From the NCBI RefSeq assembly GCF_000186865.1, contig NW_008705569.1:315307-379306 (forward strand): DNA of 64,000 bases, given 5' to 3'. The position numbers were made by a program, and so were the translations under genes. Of the stretch, positions 19,501-28,148 are shown in pieces. Source of the stretch: Aureococcus anophagefferens. Lineage: Eukaryota; Sar; Pelagophyceae; Pelagomonadales; Pelagomonadaceae. Under the pieces are notes generated by a model, which searched no databases, was not told the DNA's origin, and saw only the letters and a list, made by a program, of their open reading frames with translations. Every line of letters begins with the position of its first letter. The stretch's first letter is position 1.

Positions 19501-20974
19501 CCTCCGCGGCGGTCATCGCCGGCGCCGCGGCCTGCGGCTCCTCCCGGTCGTCGCAGCAGTAGGGCCGGCGCCAGGATCGCGACCCCGCCGCGCAGGTCCA
19601 CGTCGCCGCCGCCTCGGCCTCGCCGAGCATCCCCGGCGGCACCTTGCGCCACTTGTCGCACGCGTCGCAGCGGATCCAGTCCGAGACCTCGTCCGACGCC
19701 GGCGGCGCGTCGTCGCCGCGCGCGCCCGCGGTCTCGCACAGAGCCACGGCCGTCGCCGCGCGGCAGAGGCCCTGGAAGGACTGGGCGCCCTTGCGGCGCT
19801 TCTTCTTCGACGCCGCGCCGGAGAGGAGCGCGCGCGCGTCCTTGGAGCTCAGCTCCGACTCGCACTTTTCGTAGCCCGCGTCGGCCGCGGCGGCGACGGC
19901 GCCCGCGAGGAGGTCCGCGACGCCCGGCCGCGTCGCCGCGACCTCGGCGGCGCCGGGCTCGACGACGGCCGCGGGGAGGAAGTGCTGCTGCTTCAGCCGG
20001 AACGCCGACGACGCGGGCAGGAGCGGCGCGGACGCGACCGCCTTCCGCGACCGCCAGACCAGCTCCGCCATCGCCGCCCCCGCCGTCGCGAGCGCCGCGT
20101 CGCGCTCGGTCCGCGTGCCGCCCTTGAGCGGCCTCCGCACGTGGGCGGCCCACCAGTCGGCGTCGCGGTACGGCTCCGCGCCGAGGAAGGAAAAAAGCCC
20201 GAAGAGCGCGTCGAGCCCCCCCTTGCCCACGGGCGTGCCCGACACGCCCCAGCGCCGCTCCGCGGGCAGCTCGCGCGCGACGTCGGCGCCCGCGGAACGG
20301 CCCTCGACGTCCTGGACCTCGTCGACGACGACGCGCCGCCAGTCGACGTGGAAGAGCGGCGCGCGCAACTCGCCGCCGCGGCTCCGGCCGCGCCCGGCCC
20401 GCTCCGCGGACCGGAAGTGGCGCTCCTTGCGCAGGGCCGTCAGGTCGCAGACGACGAGCTGGGCCCGCGCGAGGCGGTCGGCGACGGCCGACGCCTCCGC
20501 GGGGTCGCTCGGCGCGCCGTCGTAGCAATCCACGACAACCGCCGAACCGTAGAACCGGTTCGCCTCGGCGGCCCACTGCGCCCGCACGCCCGCCGTCGGC
20601 GCGACGACCAGGGTCGGCCGCGCGCGCGCGCGCTTGCGGCCCTTGGCGGCCCAGTCCGTCGCGACGAGCGCGAGGCACGTCAGCGTCTTGCCCAGGCCCG
20701 GCTCGTCGGCGAGCACGCCGCCGGACGCGTCGCGCTCGCGGGCGAGCATCCAGGCGAGCGCGGACCGCTGGTGCGGCAGCAGGGCGACGCGCGCCCCGAA
20801 GGCGGCAACCAGGGCCGCGTCGACGGCCGGCGCGAGGGCGCCGGCGGCGGACGTCGTCGCGGCGTAGAGCGCCTCGATCTCGGACCGCGTGAGGTCGCCG
20901 CCGACGACCTCGGGGGCCGGCGCCGGGGCCTTCCGCGGGCTGATGCACTCGTGATTCAGCGCCTCCTCCTCCAT
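16595..20974 (-). CDS. SHPRH-like SNF2 ATPase with CW and RING fingers
   Basis: The product has 1459 residues from MEEEALNHEC (ATG 20974; the open frame extends upstream to 21454 but overlaps the divergent ZZ gene). The SNF2 N-lobe shows ADEPGLGKT at residues 89-97, a DEVQ box, and WGVSGTP. A CW-type zinc finger (DWIRCDACDKWRKVP...WTC) lies near 425-475, inserted between the lobes. A RING finger (CARCGAAAAA...FGCGHALCGACV...CPAC) lies near 1215-1270, directly before the helicase C lobe (CLVFSSWTDALD to ARVQRLDSKSETTVHRYV, about 1310-1425). A RING between split SNF2 lobes is the SHPRH/RAD5 architecture: E3 ligase activity toward PCNA in DNA damage tolerance. The CW finger would direct it to methylated histone H3K4 (family inference). 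Confidence 0.88.
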   Translation of the reverse strand: MEEEALNHECISPRKAPAPAPEVVGGDLTRSEIEALYAATTSAAGALAPAVDAALVAAFGARVALLPHQRSALAWMLARERDASGGVLADEPGLGKTLTCLALVATDWAAKGRKRARARPTLVVAPTAGVRAQWAAEANRFYGSAVVVDCYDGAPSDPAEASAVADRLARAQLVVCDLTALRKERHFRSAERAGRGRSRGGELRAPLFHVDWRRVVVDEVQDVEGRSAGADVARELPAERRWGVSGTPVGKGGLDALFGLFSFLGAEPYRDADWWAAHVRRPLKGGTRTERDAALATAGAAMAELVWRSRKAVASAPLLPASSAFRLKQQHFLPAAVVEPGAAEVAATRPGVADLLAGAVAAAADAGYEKCESELSSKDARALLSGAASKKKRRKGAQSFQGLCRAATAVALCETAGARGDDAPPASDEVSDWIRCDACDKWRKVPPGMLGEAEAAATWTCAAGSRSWRRPYCCDDREEPQAAAPAMTAAEAALAARGSLAVVLHRVAARGVADAQAASAALGHLALAAALRFQRGGVHTVFTTAGSYAGDEAGGSPFASEAVAFLLDAQSICRDGASADEVLANSRRGGSHAAAVAGRKLSGVPPSVLTVVLERLEVEQRQRVRRLRSDPNDDLAGGGGGLDKKLHFATMRALVYGRSRRRVATAMARHRRLGAASPARRCPNQAWPQIWAFVDGGAGDYVAEMLERVATAARKQAFRATAGADARNLEARRDNVDHGAFEARALDLGVDGVFGHPDADAPRCLRGLVVACLHWAPPAGGPSSREYEEAYVEWCADGAGHLGALGRMETATAAMAAPGPFWASRRAGDLDPKDLAPAAVFARRVRVAKAVRAVVESLGDHRQMRDSGAHEEALRADATRWCRDRGRPEPGAALAAADAARSLAARVAAMLPTASEKRVAALEGARAVAVAARDGRLDAVDAAAALVPARVAAARSDLSPSTPPAALEDHARCGMCRQGAWRHFANARRANLAWPRTPCLLCAARKATKLFRAYLVSMAFADADSALVRLVKAAADDGAPRGRGPPPSSLAAAAVAALEAFRLDANAAASVSLGGDGVAAAAANLRRQTFDERFRVADEESLCDPSAGAAFFGVPGARSATRAALLDATAGARARPSRRAGEEDPVAFRRLRRILRVRATAGGALPARFAAAAALGDGAIFGARVAHAEATRAATLASAILAARGDGPASEAAACARCGAAAAARRARASPAVFGCGHALCGACVATDRALPDAARPRVCPACREDHALPLCRQPLADARHDRSRVDFGAKLDELADDVEAHVTRKGLKCLVFSSWTDALDLVAVALKQRGVASLALKGGKQAPKILEAFKADPHVSALLMNISTNNAGLNLSEATHVFLLDTNLDHARETQALARVQRLDSKSETTVHRYVTGGSIEDAIWQLRLSKATAAGELRTRVTKADVYDLFKSQLAAARGAE

Positions 20975-21092
20975 CGCGCTGCGTGGGGCGGCGCGGCTGC
21001 CGGAGGCGACGGTGACGGCGGTGGAGGCGGTGATGCGGTGTGGCAAGAGCTTGCCGAGGCGCTCTCCGAAGCGGCAGCCGCCGCCGGCCCAA
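20975..21092. promoter_or_regulatory. Divergent promoter, SHPRH-like / ZZ-finger genes
   Basis: These 118 bases separate the two start codons. They contain GGTGACGGCGGTGGAGGCGGTG-like repeats and no obvious TATA motif. Confidence 0.35.
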
Positions 21093-21644
21093 ATGGCGCC
21101 GGCGAAGCCGAAGTCAGCGCTACGCACGGCGGCGAGCGGCGGCGGCGGGCGCACCTGCAAGCGCGTGCGATGGAAAGAGAATTTAGTGCAGCACCTCGAC
21201 GGCGCCGGCGCCGCGCCGGCCCCCGCGCCCCCGTCGTCGGGGTTCCAGTTCGCGCAGCTGACCACGGTGTCGCGCAAGGCCGTGACGCCGCTGTTCAACA
21301 TCCCGACGACGGCGCACCGCAACGCGAACGCGAAGAAGCGGCTCTGGGGCGAGGCCTGGCCGTCGCCCGCGCCGCCGGACGACGGCGGCGGCGACGGCGA
21401 CGGCGCGTACGAGACGGTGCTCGAGTGGTTCTGCGACGAGTGCCAGGCGCCCATCCCCGACGACGCGACGCGCTACGAGTGCGCCGTCTGCCCCGCGGAC
21501 TACTGCCGCTGCGCCGCGTGCTACCGCGCGGGCGTCGTCGGCGGGCGAAACGCGCACGTCCACGCGCTCGCGCCGTCCTCGAAGCCCTACCACGTCTCGA
21601 ACCCGCCGCCGGCGCCGGCGCCGCCGCCGCCCATCCCAGTCTAA
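21093..21644 (+). CDS. ZZ-type zinc-finger protein
   Basis: The product has 183 residues from MAPAKPKSALRTAAS. The C-terminal half has a ZZ finger: CDECQAPIPDD, then YECAVCPADYCRCAACYRAGVVGGRNAHVHAL, with the expected Cys pairs and two terminal His. ZZ domains bind N-terminal or SUMO-type ligands in signalling and chromatin proteins. The N-terminal half includes KRVRWKENLV, which resembles an RVxF-type PP1-docking motif (KRVRW), so a phosphatase-regulator role is possible but unproven. A Pro-rich tail ends at TAA 21642. Confidence 0.78.
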   Translation: MAPAKPKSALRTAASGGGGRTCKRVRWKENLVQHLDGAGAAPAPAPPSSGFQFAQLTTVSRKAVTPLFNIPTTAHRNANAKKRLWGEAWPSPAPPDDGGGDGDGAYETVLEWFCDECQAPIPDDATRYECAVCPADYCRCAACYRAGVVGGRNAHVHALAPSSKPYHVSNPPPAPAPPPPIPV

Positions 21645-21762
21645 AAGATGAGCGGAGATCGAGAGCGCTCCTCCTCTCGTCAACTTGCGAGTCCGAGAAA
21701 AAACTGCATCGTGTTGTGCACCATCGCCTTCGTATCTCCCAAAATCGAGTGTGCTCGACGAG

Positions 21763-23580
21763 ATGGGCGCAGCCCGGCCGTGGCAGCCCCTCGCCGGCGC
21801 CGTCGTCGGCGCTTTGGGCCTGGCCTGCCTCCTGCGGCGGCCGGCGTCGTCGGCGGGCGGCGCCCTGCGCCTCGAGGCGGCGGCGCCGCTCCGCTTCGGC
21901 GCGCGGGGTTCCTACGCCACGACCGCGGGCGTCGGCTACCCCTGGCTCGACGGCGAGGTGCTCGTCGAGCCCTTCCGCGAGACGACGCTCTACGCGGTGA
22001 ACCACAACGGCGAGGCCGTGACCTGGATGGTCGACGGCGCGCACGCCGTCGGCGAGGAGACGGCGCGGACCTTCGACGCCGTCGGCGAGCACGCGGTCTG
22101 GCTCGAGACGCGGACGCGGGCCTACGCGTCGCGCGTCGTTTGTCGGTACGTGCGCCGGGAGATCCGGAGCCTCAGCGACGACGACCGCGAGGCGTTCTTC
22201 ACCGCGGCGGGCGTGCTCTACGCGACGCCGGACGCCGAGGGCGCCCGGGCGTACGGCCGCGCGTACAAATCCGCGGCCTACTTCATCGCGACGCACAACG
22301 AGCTCAGCGGCGACCGGACCTGCGACCACTTCCACGACGGTTTAGGGTTCCTGCCCCAGCACGCGGCCTTCACGCTGCGCTTCGAGCGCGCGCTCCAGAG
22401 CGTCGATCCCAAGGTGTCGGTGCCCTACTGGGACTACACGATCGAGGCCCACGACGTCGCACTCGCGGGCGACATGGCCGCCTGGCGCCGGTCGCCCGTG
22501 TTCCGGGACGACTGGTTCGGCGACGCCCAGCCCGAGGGCCACGTCGTGAACGCGGGGCGCTGGGCCTACACGGCCGTCGCGAGGGCGTCGCCCTCGGACA
22601 CGGCGAACGCGTACGGCCTGATCCGCGCGCCCTGGAACGTGAACAAGGTGCCCTACCTCACGCGCGCGAACACGACCTTCGGGTTCTCCCTGAGCGACGT
22701 GCCGTCCTGCGCCGACCACTACTCCGTCATGCAGACGACGGCGTGGTCCGATTTCGGCGTCGACGTCCAGTACAACGCGCACGGCACCGTCCACGCGATG
22801 ATCGGCGGCGTCACGGGCGCCGACCTGCAAGCGAAATTACTGGGCCTGGGCATGCGCGCCATCCCCGCGGAGAACATCGCCCTCGAGGCCTTCGCGACGC
22901 AGAAGAACCTGTGGCGCGCGGGGCAGCTCGACTGCCCGACGGGCTGCTCGGCGGACGCGCCCGTCAACGACTGCAAGTGCGCCTGCACGAATCTGCAGAC
23001 CTGGCTCGACGAGGACCGCGCCGCGGGCATCCTGCTGTCCGTGTCGCCCATCTTCGCGGACGACCTCTACCTCACGAACCGCCGCGGCGCCGACGTCTCG
23101 GAGGCGATCCTATCGGCGCTCTGCAACGTCGGCGACGACCTCGCGCCGTCCATCGGCGACTCGCTGGAGTCGGCGTCGCCGCTGGACATCAGCTTCTACC
23201 CGACGCACCCGACCGTCGACCGGCTCTACCACTGGCGCCGCATCAACGGCTTCTCCGACGAGACGTGGACGGACGACATGGCGCGGTCCGTGTCCTTCGA
23301 GGACGTGGGCTACTGCTGGGGCCACAACCTCAACGACACGCTCGTCTGGGGCGACGACTTGTTCGCCGACGGCGCCGCGGGGCCCTACACGAACGCGATG
23401 CTCTGGGCCGCGTTCGACCCGACGGACGGCAACTCGCCCACGCCCTACGTCTACGACACCTTCGAGTGGCCCCACTGCGCGGCCCAGGGCTACCCGCTCA
23501 CGCTCATCGGCAACGCGACGAACGCCGAGGCCTCGGGCAAGGCCATGGTCGACGACGCCGTGGAGTACGTCGCGCGGTAA
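21763..23580 (+). CDS. Tyrosinase-like type-3 copper protein, membrane-anchored or secreted
   Basis: The product has 605 residues from MGAARPWQPL (the frame opens at 21685 but this ATG places a signal-anchor, PLAGAVVGALGLACLL, at the N-terminus). The central domain shows the two copper sites: ATHNELSGDRTCDHFHDGL...FLPQHAAF with HxxR-like FER (about 173-205) and SFYPTHPTVDRLYHW (about 476-490). The motif PYWDYT lies between. Such enzymes oxidise phenols to quinones. A Cys-rich insert (CPTGCSADAPVNDCKCAC) near 412 is unusual. Next plus-strand gene starts 54 bp downstream. Confidence 0.87.
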   Translation: MGAARPWQPLAGAVVGALGLACLLRRPASSAGGALRLEAAAPLRFGARGSYATTAGVGYPWLDGEVLVEPFRETTLYAVNHNGEAVTWMVDGAHAVGEETARTFDAVGEHAVWLETRTRAYASRVVCRYVRREIRSLSDDDREAFFTAAGVLYATPDAEGARAYGRAYKSAAYFIATHNELSGDRTCDHFHDGLGFLPQHAAFTLRFERALQSVDPKVSVPYWDYTIEAHDVALAGDMAAWRRSPVFRDDWFGDAQPEGHVVNAGRWAYTAVARASPSDTANAYGLIRAPWNVNKVPYLTRANTTFGFSLSDVPSCADHYSVMQTTAWSDFGVDVQYNAHGTVHAMIGGVTGADLQAKLLGLGMRAIPAENIALEAFATQKNLWRAGQLDCPTGCSADAPVNDCKCACTNLQTWLDEDRAAGILLSVSPIFADDLYLTNRRGADVSEAILSALCNVGDDLAPSIGDSLESASPLDISFYPTHPTVDRLYHWRRINGFSDETWTDDMARSVSFEDVGYCWGHNLNDTLVWGDDLFADGAAGPYTNAMLWAAFDPTDGNSPTPYVYDTFEWPHCAAQGYPLTLIGNATNAEASGKAMVDDAVEYVAR

Positions 23581-23633
23581 CCTGTGCCCGATTAGCCTTC
23601 GATTCTGATTGGCTCGTTTGGTTTTGTTCCAAG

Positions 23634-25069
23634 ATGATCGTATTCCTGAGAGCCGTGGGCTGCCTCGCCGCCGCTGCGGCGGCCGGCGGCAATGCGGCCG
23701 TGCCCAAGGTCGCGTTCACGGCCGGCTACAACAACAGCAACTGCGAGGCGCACCCGCACGCGGGCGTCGAGCTCGCGGACGGCGGCTGGCTGATGGTCGG
23801 CGACTCGGTGTGCTGGGACGGCAGCGCGGCCTACGACCGCGCCGTCTTCGTCGTCGCGACGGAGCGCGACGGCACCGAGCGCTGGACGCGCGTGCTCGGC
23901 GACCGAGGTGCGCCGCCGCTTCCGTCCCGCGGCGCGCCACCGCGCCGCCCGCCGCAGGCTTTAACTACGGCAAGTACGGCACGCAGCTCTCCGACGGCAC
24001 GGTGCTGGTCGCCGGCGTCAAATCTGTTGTCGAGGAGGCGGCCAAGAAGCGGGGCTTCCCCTACGTCGAGAGCCGCGCGCTCTGGCGCCTCGACGAGACC
24101 GACGGCTCGACGATATCCGAGACCGTCTTCGAGAACGAGGGCCGCCTCGACGGCGCGCGCGACGGCTTCATGTGCGCGACGCCGGCCATCGACGATCCCA
24201 TGACCGTCTTCGCGACGGGCTTCCAGGGCGGCGACAGCGGCTGGGACGGCAAAACGTACGACGAGGACCCCATGTTCCTGCTCTACGGCGGCCTCGCGTT
24301 CGCCGCGAAGCTCAAGTTCGGCGACCGCGCCGTCGGCGCGGACCCGGAGACGCTCTTCCACGTGGCGCTCAACGTCTCGGACAAGTTCCAGCCCATGCAG
24401 GGCATGCGCGTCTTCCACGGCCACGGGGCCTCGGACGGGAGCGTCGTCGTGTCCGCGGCGTCGTCCACGGGCCCCTTCGACGAGAACTACGGCTTCCACT
24501 TTTCCGCGATGGCCGTCGACGACGCGACGGGCGCGCTGAAGTGGGCGCGCATCTACGAGGCGGGCCTCCACGCGTCGCACCCCTACGCGCTCGTCCTCTC
24601 GCCCGCGGGCGACGTCGTCATCGCGGGCTTGGCCGTGCCGTCCGCGAACGACGACTTCTACAACCCCGTCGGCCGGCTCCTGAAGGCCCGCGGCGGCGAC
24701 GGCGCCCAGGTCTTCGACGCGCGGCAAAAGGACCGCGAGACCCGGGACTACAACGTCGAGTGCTACGGCGTCGACAACGCGCCCGCGGGCGGCTTCGTCG
24801 TCACCTGCGGGAACGGGCCCGAGGCGCCGCCGAAGTGGATGGACTGCCACGAGGCCGCCTGGGACGCCTACCTCTACGAGACGGACGCCGACGGCAAAAC
24901 GCTGTGGGCGGCGAACCTCACGGACGCGTCGGCGGAGTGCATCAACGACGCGGGCGAGTTCGTCGTGACCGCGCGCGACGGCGGCTTCGCGGTCTACGTC
25001 GACAGCGGCACGCTCGGCCGCCCGGGCACGGGCGGCAACTTCGGCCTCGTCAGGCTCGCCGCCGAGTGA
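23634..25069 (+). CDS. Secreted protein of unknown function with repeated blades
   Basis: Exons 23634-23907 and 23958-25069 (50-nt GT-AG intron, phase 1, LGDRG/FNYGKYG) give 461 residues. The N-terminus MIVFLRAVGCLAAAAAAGG is a signal peptide. The body has recurring units of the type GGWLMVGDSV, DGTVLVAGVK, GDVVIAGLA, GGFVVTCGN and GEFVVTARDGG, each followed by aromatic/Asp loops, consistent with a beta-propeller or SBBP/DUF-type repeat fold (inference). I do not recognise a catalytic site. It is convergent with BCP1. Confidence 0.78.
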
Positions 25070-25105
25070 ACATAGGGGGGCTTTTTTGTACATACGCGAA
25101 CTAAC

Positions 25106-25158
25106 TTAACATATCCCGCCGGCGGGATGTGTTAAACGGCGCCGGCGGGATATGTTAA
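25106..25158. terminator. Three-arm hairpin repeat between convergent genes
   Basis: TTAACATATCCCGCC at 25106-25120 abuts GGCGGGATGTGTTAA at 25121-25135 (14 of 15 complementary) and is followed by GGCGGGATATGTTAA at 25144-25158 (15 of 15 complementary). One left arm can therefore pair with either of two right arms. It lies in the 95-bp gap between the stops at 25069 and 25165 and may mark or separate both 3' ends; termination activity is inference. Confidence 0.6.
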
Positions 25159-25164
25159 CCTTTC

Positions 25165-25914
25165 TTATTGGGCGGCGAGCGCGGCGATCTCCGCGACGGC
25201 GGCGGCGTAGGCGTCCGGCGCGAGCACGAGGAGCGTCGCCTGGGGCCCGACGTCGACGGCCGATGCCGCGCGCTTCGCGAACGCGTCGTCCTCGAAGCGG
25301 TCGCACTCCTTCGCCTGCTGCTTCTTCTTCTTCTTCGCCGGCGCGCCGGGCGCACCGGCGGGCGCCGACGTCTTGACGGCGACGAGGACGCGGTCGTAGC
25401 TCAGCGCCGCGAGGTCCTTGGCGAAGAGATCGAAGGCGGCGGCGACGACCTTCGGCGGCGTGTTCACGAAGAACGCGTGGGCCGCCACGAGCAGGCGGCC
25501 GCCGGCGGACGTTTTCGTCGCGGCGCGGACGAGGGCGTCGACGCCCGCGTTGGCCTTGGGCTCGTACTCGCCGAGCTGCACTCCCGCGACGAAGCCCACG
25601 AGCTCGTCGCCGCCGCCGGAGCCGACGACGGTGCCCACGGACTTTGGGTCCGACGCGAGCAGGTCCGCGAGCGCGGACAGCTCGACGTCGCTCGCCAGGG
25701 CCGTCGCCGGCGACTGGCGCAGCAGGCCGCGGATCGCGTGGAAGTGGCGCTCCTGCGGGTCGTCGAAGTCGAAGTCGATGTCCTCGAGGCCCTCCTCCTC
25801 GAGCTGCTCGTGGAGCTCCACGCCCGCCTCCTCGACGCCCACCTCCTCCTCGTCGGACGACGACTCCTCCTCTTCCTCCGAGTCGCCCTTGGCGGCGCGT
25901 TTCGAGGGCGCCAT
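25165..25914 (-). CDS. BCP1: BCP1/BCCIP family nuclear chaperone
   Basis: The product has 249 residues from MAPSKRAAKG. An acidic Ser/Glu N-terminus is followed by the family core: DIDFDFDDPQERHFHAIRGLL near 42-62, VGTVVGSGGGDELVGFVAGVQL, and LSYDRVLVAVKTSA near the centre-C-terminus. BCP1 (yeast) escorts Mss4 and ribosomal protein uL14; BCCIP (animal) binds BRCA2 and p21. The protein is somewhat shorter than the usual 280-310 residues. A KKKKKQQAK stretch interrupts the C-terminal part. It is divergent to the small RING gene (85 bp apart). Confidence 0.82.
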   Translation of the reverse strand: MAPSKRAAKGDSEEEEESSSDEEEVGVEEAGVELHEQLEEEGLEDIDFDFDDPQERHFHAIRGLLRQSPATALASDVELSALADLLASDPKSVGTVVGSGGGDELVGFVAGVQLGEYEPKANAGVDALVRAATKTSAGGRLLVAAHAFFVNTPPKVVAAAFDLFAKDLAALSYDRVLVAVKTSAPAGAPGAPAKKKKKQQAKECDRFEDDAFAKRAASAVDVGPQATLLVLAPDAYAAAVAEIAALAAQ

Positions 25915-25999
25915 CGCGCTTGATTGCCGTGGGAGAGCGGTGCACCATCGGCCAGAAGTGGGAGAGCATGGGCGTCGAGTCGTGCTCCGACAAGCCCTA

Positions 26000-26569
26000 A
26001 TGGCAGACGACCGCACGAAACGCATCGGCAAGAAGGGCGGCGTGCGCATGACGGCGCCGCCGGGACGGGAGCTCCCCAAGAAGGGAGGCCGCAAGCCCGC
26101 GGGCGTGCGCATCTCCAGCGGCGGCGCCTTGAGTGGCGGCGCGCAGACCCTGGGCAACGGCCGCGCCTCGAGCAGCAGCGCGCCGACCAGGCAGACGCTG
26201 GGTAACGGTCGCGCGCCGACCGCGGCGCCCGCCGCACAAAAGCGCGAGGCCGCGGCGCCGCCGGAGGGCGAGCGGCCGAAGAGCAAGGCGGTGAAGCGGA
26301 TGGAGTCCGAGGCCGACGCGCGCGCGAAGCGGCTCGCGGCGCTCGAGAAGCGCGCCGCGGACAGCGAGACGCGGCAGCGCCTCAGCGAGTTCGAGTGCGC
26401 GATCTGCTACGAGGACTTCAAGTCCAAGGCCAACCCCGACGGCCGGCACCGGGTCGCGTGCCTGCCCTGCGGCCACGCGATGTACTGCGACGTCTGCGCC
26501 ACGGACTTCAAGCGGTGTCCGTCCGGCTGCGACGGCCCCTTCAGGGGCGTCGTAAAACTCTACCTTTAG
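26000..26569 (+). CDS. Small RING-finger protein
   Basis: The product has 189 residues from MADDRTKRIGKKGG. The N-terminal half is basic and disordered and holds two near-identical units QTLGNGRA (about 49 and 65). A helix (SEADARAKRLAALEKRAADSETRQRL) leads into a C-terminal RING: CAICYEDFKSK...CLPCGHAMYCDVCATDFKRCP. The cysteine spacing suits an E3 ligase of the RING-HC type. Its TAG stop overlaps the stop of the convergent phosphatase gene by 4 bp. Confidence 0.78.
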   Translation: MADDRTKRIGKKGGVRMTAPPGRELPKKGGRKPAGVRISSGGALSGGAQTLGNGRASSSSAPTRQTLGNGRAPTAAPAAQKREAAAPPEGERPKSKAVKRMESEADARAKRLAALEKRAADSETRQRLSEFECAICYEDFKSKANPDGRHRVACLPCGHAMYCDVCATDFKRCPSGCDGPFRGVVKLYL

Positions 26570-27978
26570 TCGCGCGCCCGAATCTGGCGGACGACGTCCA
26601 AGCACAGGTCGTTGGGGATCGGCACGGAGAGGGAGTACTGGGCCACCTTCAGGCGGCCGCCGTCCCGCACCAGGACGCCCGTCGACCGGCAGGCGCCCAG
26701 GTTCGCGTTCGCCAAATCTTCGTCGAAGAAGACGACGTCGCCGCGCGCCGTCGAGCGCCGCGACAGGACCTCGTAGGCCCAGCCGTTGCCCTTCTCGAAG
26801 CGGCCGCGCGCGTAGGCCTCGAAGGCCGCGCGGTCCCAGCGCTCCGTCGCGTCCGTGCCGAGGAACACGAAATCGGAAGACACGAGGGCCAAGTACGCGT
26901 CCGCGTCGGCCCGCGCGGCCGCGGCGTGGAGCGCGTCGAGGACGCCGTCGACGGTGTCCGGCGCGGCCGTCCACGGCTCGCCCACCAAAGCCCCGGGCCC
27001 CGCCAAGGCGCCGAGGTGCGACGCGACAAAGGTCGTCGCGCAGCCCGGCGCCAGCGCCGCGGCGTCCGCCGCCGTCGCGCAGCCCGTGAGGACCAGCAGG
27101 CCCGCGCAGCCCATGCGGCCCGCCAGCGCCATGTCCGTGTCGACGCGGTCGCCGACGACGACGGTCCGGGCCGGGTCGAGGCCGAAGGTGGACACGAGCG
27201 ACTCCGCGAGCGCCGCCGCGGGCTTGCCGCAGGTCAAATCCGGGGCGCCGCGGCCGGACGCCGTCGCGAGCGCCGCCACGAGCGCGCCGTTGCCCGGCAT
27301 GCGGCGGCCGCCGACGACGTCGAAGGCGTCCGGGTTCGTCGACGCGAAGAGGCAGCGCTCGTCGCGCTGCAAATGCAGCGACGCGAGGGCCAACGTTCGT
27401 AGATCGCACGTCGCGTCCATGCCGACGACCACGGCGCCGACCGCCTCGCCCTCCAGCACGACGCGTTCGAAGGCCGCCTCGGAGAAGGGCTCCGTCGTCG
27501 CTCCGGCCTTCAACACCTCGACGCCCGCGAGCTCCAGCTCCTCCGACAGCCCGTCGGCGCCGACGACGAAGGCGCGCGTGACGCCGCGCGCCGCGAGCGC
27601 CGCGGCCGTCGCGAAGCTCGCGGGCACGCACTCCTCCGGCGTCGCCGCCAGGCCCAGAGCGCCGAGCTTCGCGGCCATCGTCCGCCGCGACTTCCCGCTG
27701 TTGTTCGTCACGAAGAGGCAGCGTTTGCCGGCGCTTCGGAGCGCGGCGACGGCCGCCGCGGCGCCGTCGAGGAGTTCCAACCCGCTGTAGAGCACGCCGT
27801 CGCAGTCGAAGACGAAGGCGTCGTGCCGCTCGAGGAAGGCCGCGTCGCCGCCCGTTAATACTTGGAACGGCAGCGCGCGCTTCGCGGCGAGGAGCTCGTC
27901 GAGGCCGGCGCGCGCGCGCTGGATCGCCATCGCGGAGCCGCAGCAGAGGAGGAGGAGCAGTGACCGCAGCGGGCGCAT
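26566..27978 (-). CDS. Phosphoglycolate-phosphatase-like HAD enzyme fused to an NTF2/SnoaL-like domain
   Basis: The product has 470 residues. A signal-peptide-like start (MRPLRSLLLLLCCGSAMA) precedes a HAD phosphatase of the PGP/NagD type: FDCDGVLYSG (D58, D60), VTNNSGKSRRTMAAKL, and GDRVDTDMALAGRMG. These motifs fit 2-phosphoglycolate phosphatase, which detoxifies the Rubisco oxygenation product. From about 345 to the end there is a separate NTF2/SnoaL-like domain (LDALHAAAARADADAYLALVSSDFVFLGTDATERW) that ordinary PGPs lack. The leader suggests secretory or plastid targeting. Substrate is inferred from the family only. The stop overlaps that of the convergent RING gene. Confidence 0.85.
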   Translation of the reverse strand: MRPLRSLLLLLCCGSAMAIQRARAGLDELLAAKRALPFQVLTGGDAAFLERHDAFVFDCDGVLYSGLELLDGAAAAVAALRSAGKRCLFVTNNSGKSRRTMAAKLGALGLAATPEECVPASFATAAALAARGVTRAFVVGADGLSEELELAGVEVLKAGATTEPFSEAAFERVVLEGEAVGAVVVGMDATCDLRTLALASLHLQRDERCLFASTNPDAFDVVGGRRMPGNGALVAALATASGRGAPDLTCGKPAAALAESLVSTFGLDPARTVVVGDRVDTDMALAGRMGCAGLLVLTGCATAADAAALAPGCATTFVASHLGALAGPGALVGEPWTAAPDTVDGVLDALHAAAARADADAYLALVSSDFVFLGTDATERWDRAAFEAYARGRFEKGNGWAYEVLSRRSTARGDVVFFDEDLANANLGACRSTGVLVRDGGRLKVAQYSLSVPIPNDLCLDVVRQIRARD

Positions 27979-28148
27979 TCAACGCGAGGCTGTCCCACGC
28001 GGCGGAGAGCTGCCACTCGTCAACGAGGCTGCAGGAGAGCTGCCACTCGGCTGAGCTCAGCTCCGCGTTTTTAGCGAGCGAAGCCGACGTAGCAGCCCGC
28101 TGGACGATGGACGCTGCGCTAAAGATCCAGCGCGGAGCAAAGACCGCA

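Noticed and set aside
16748..22000. Long plus-strand open frames opposite the SHPRH-like gene.
   Set aside because: They are Arg/Ala/Gly-rich shadows of GC-rich coding DNA, with no domains. The minus frame has complete SNF2, CW, RING and helicase motifs.
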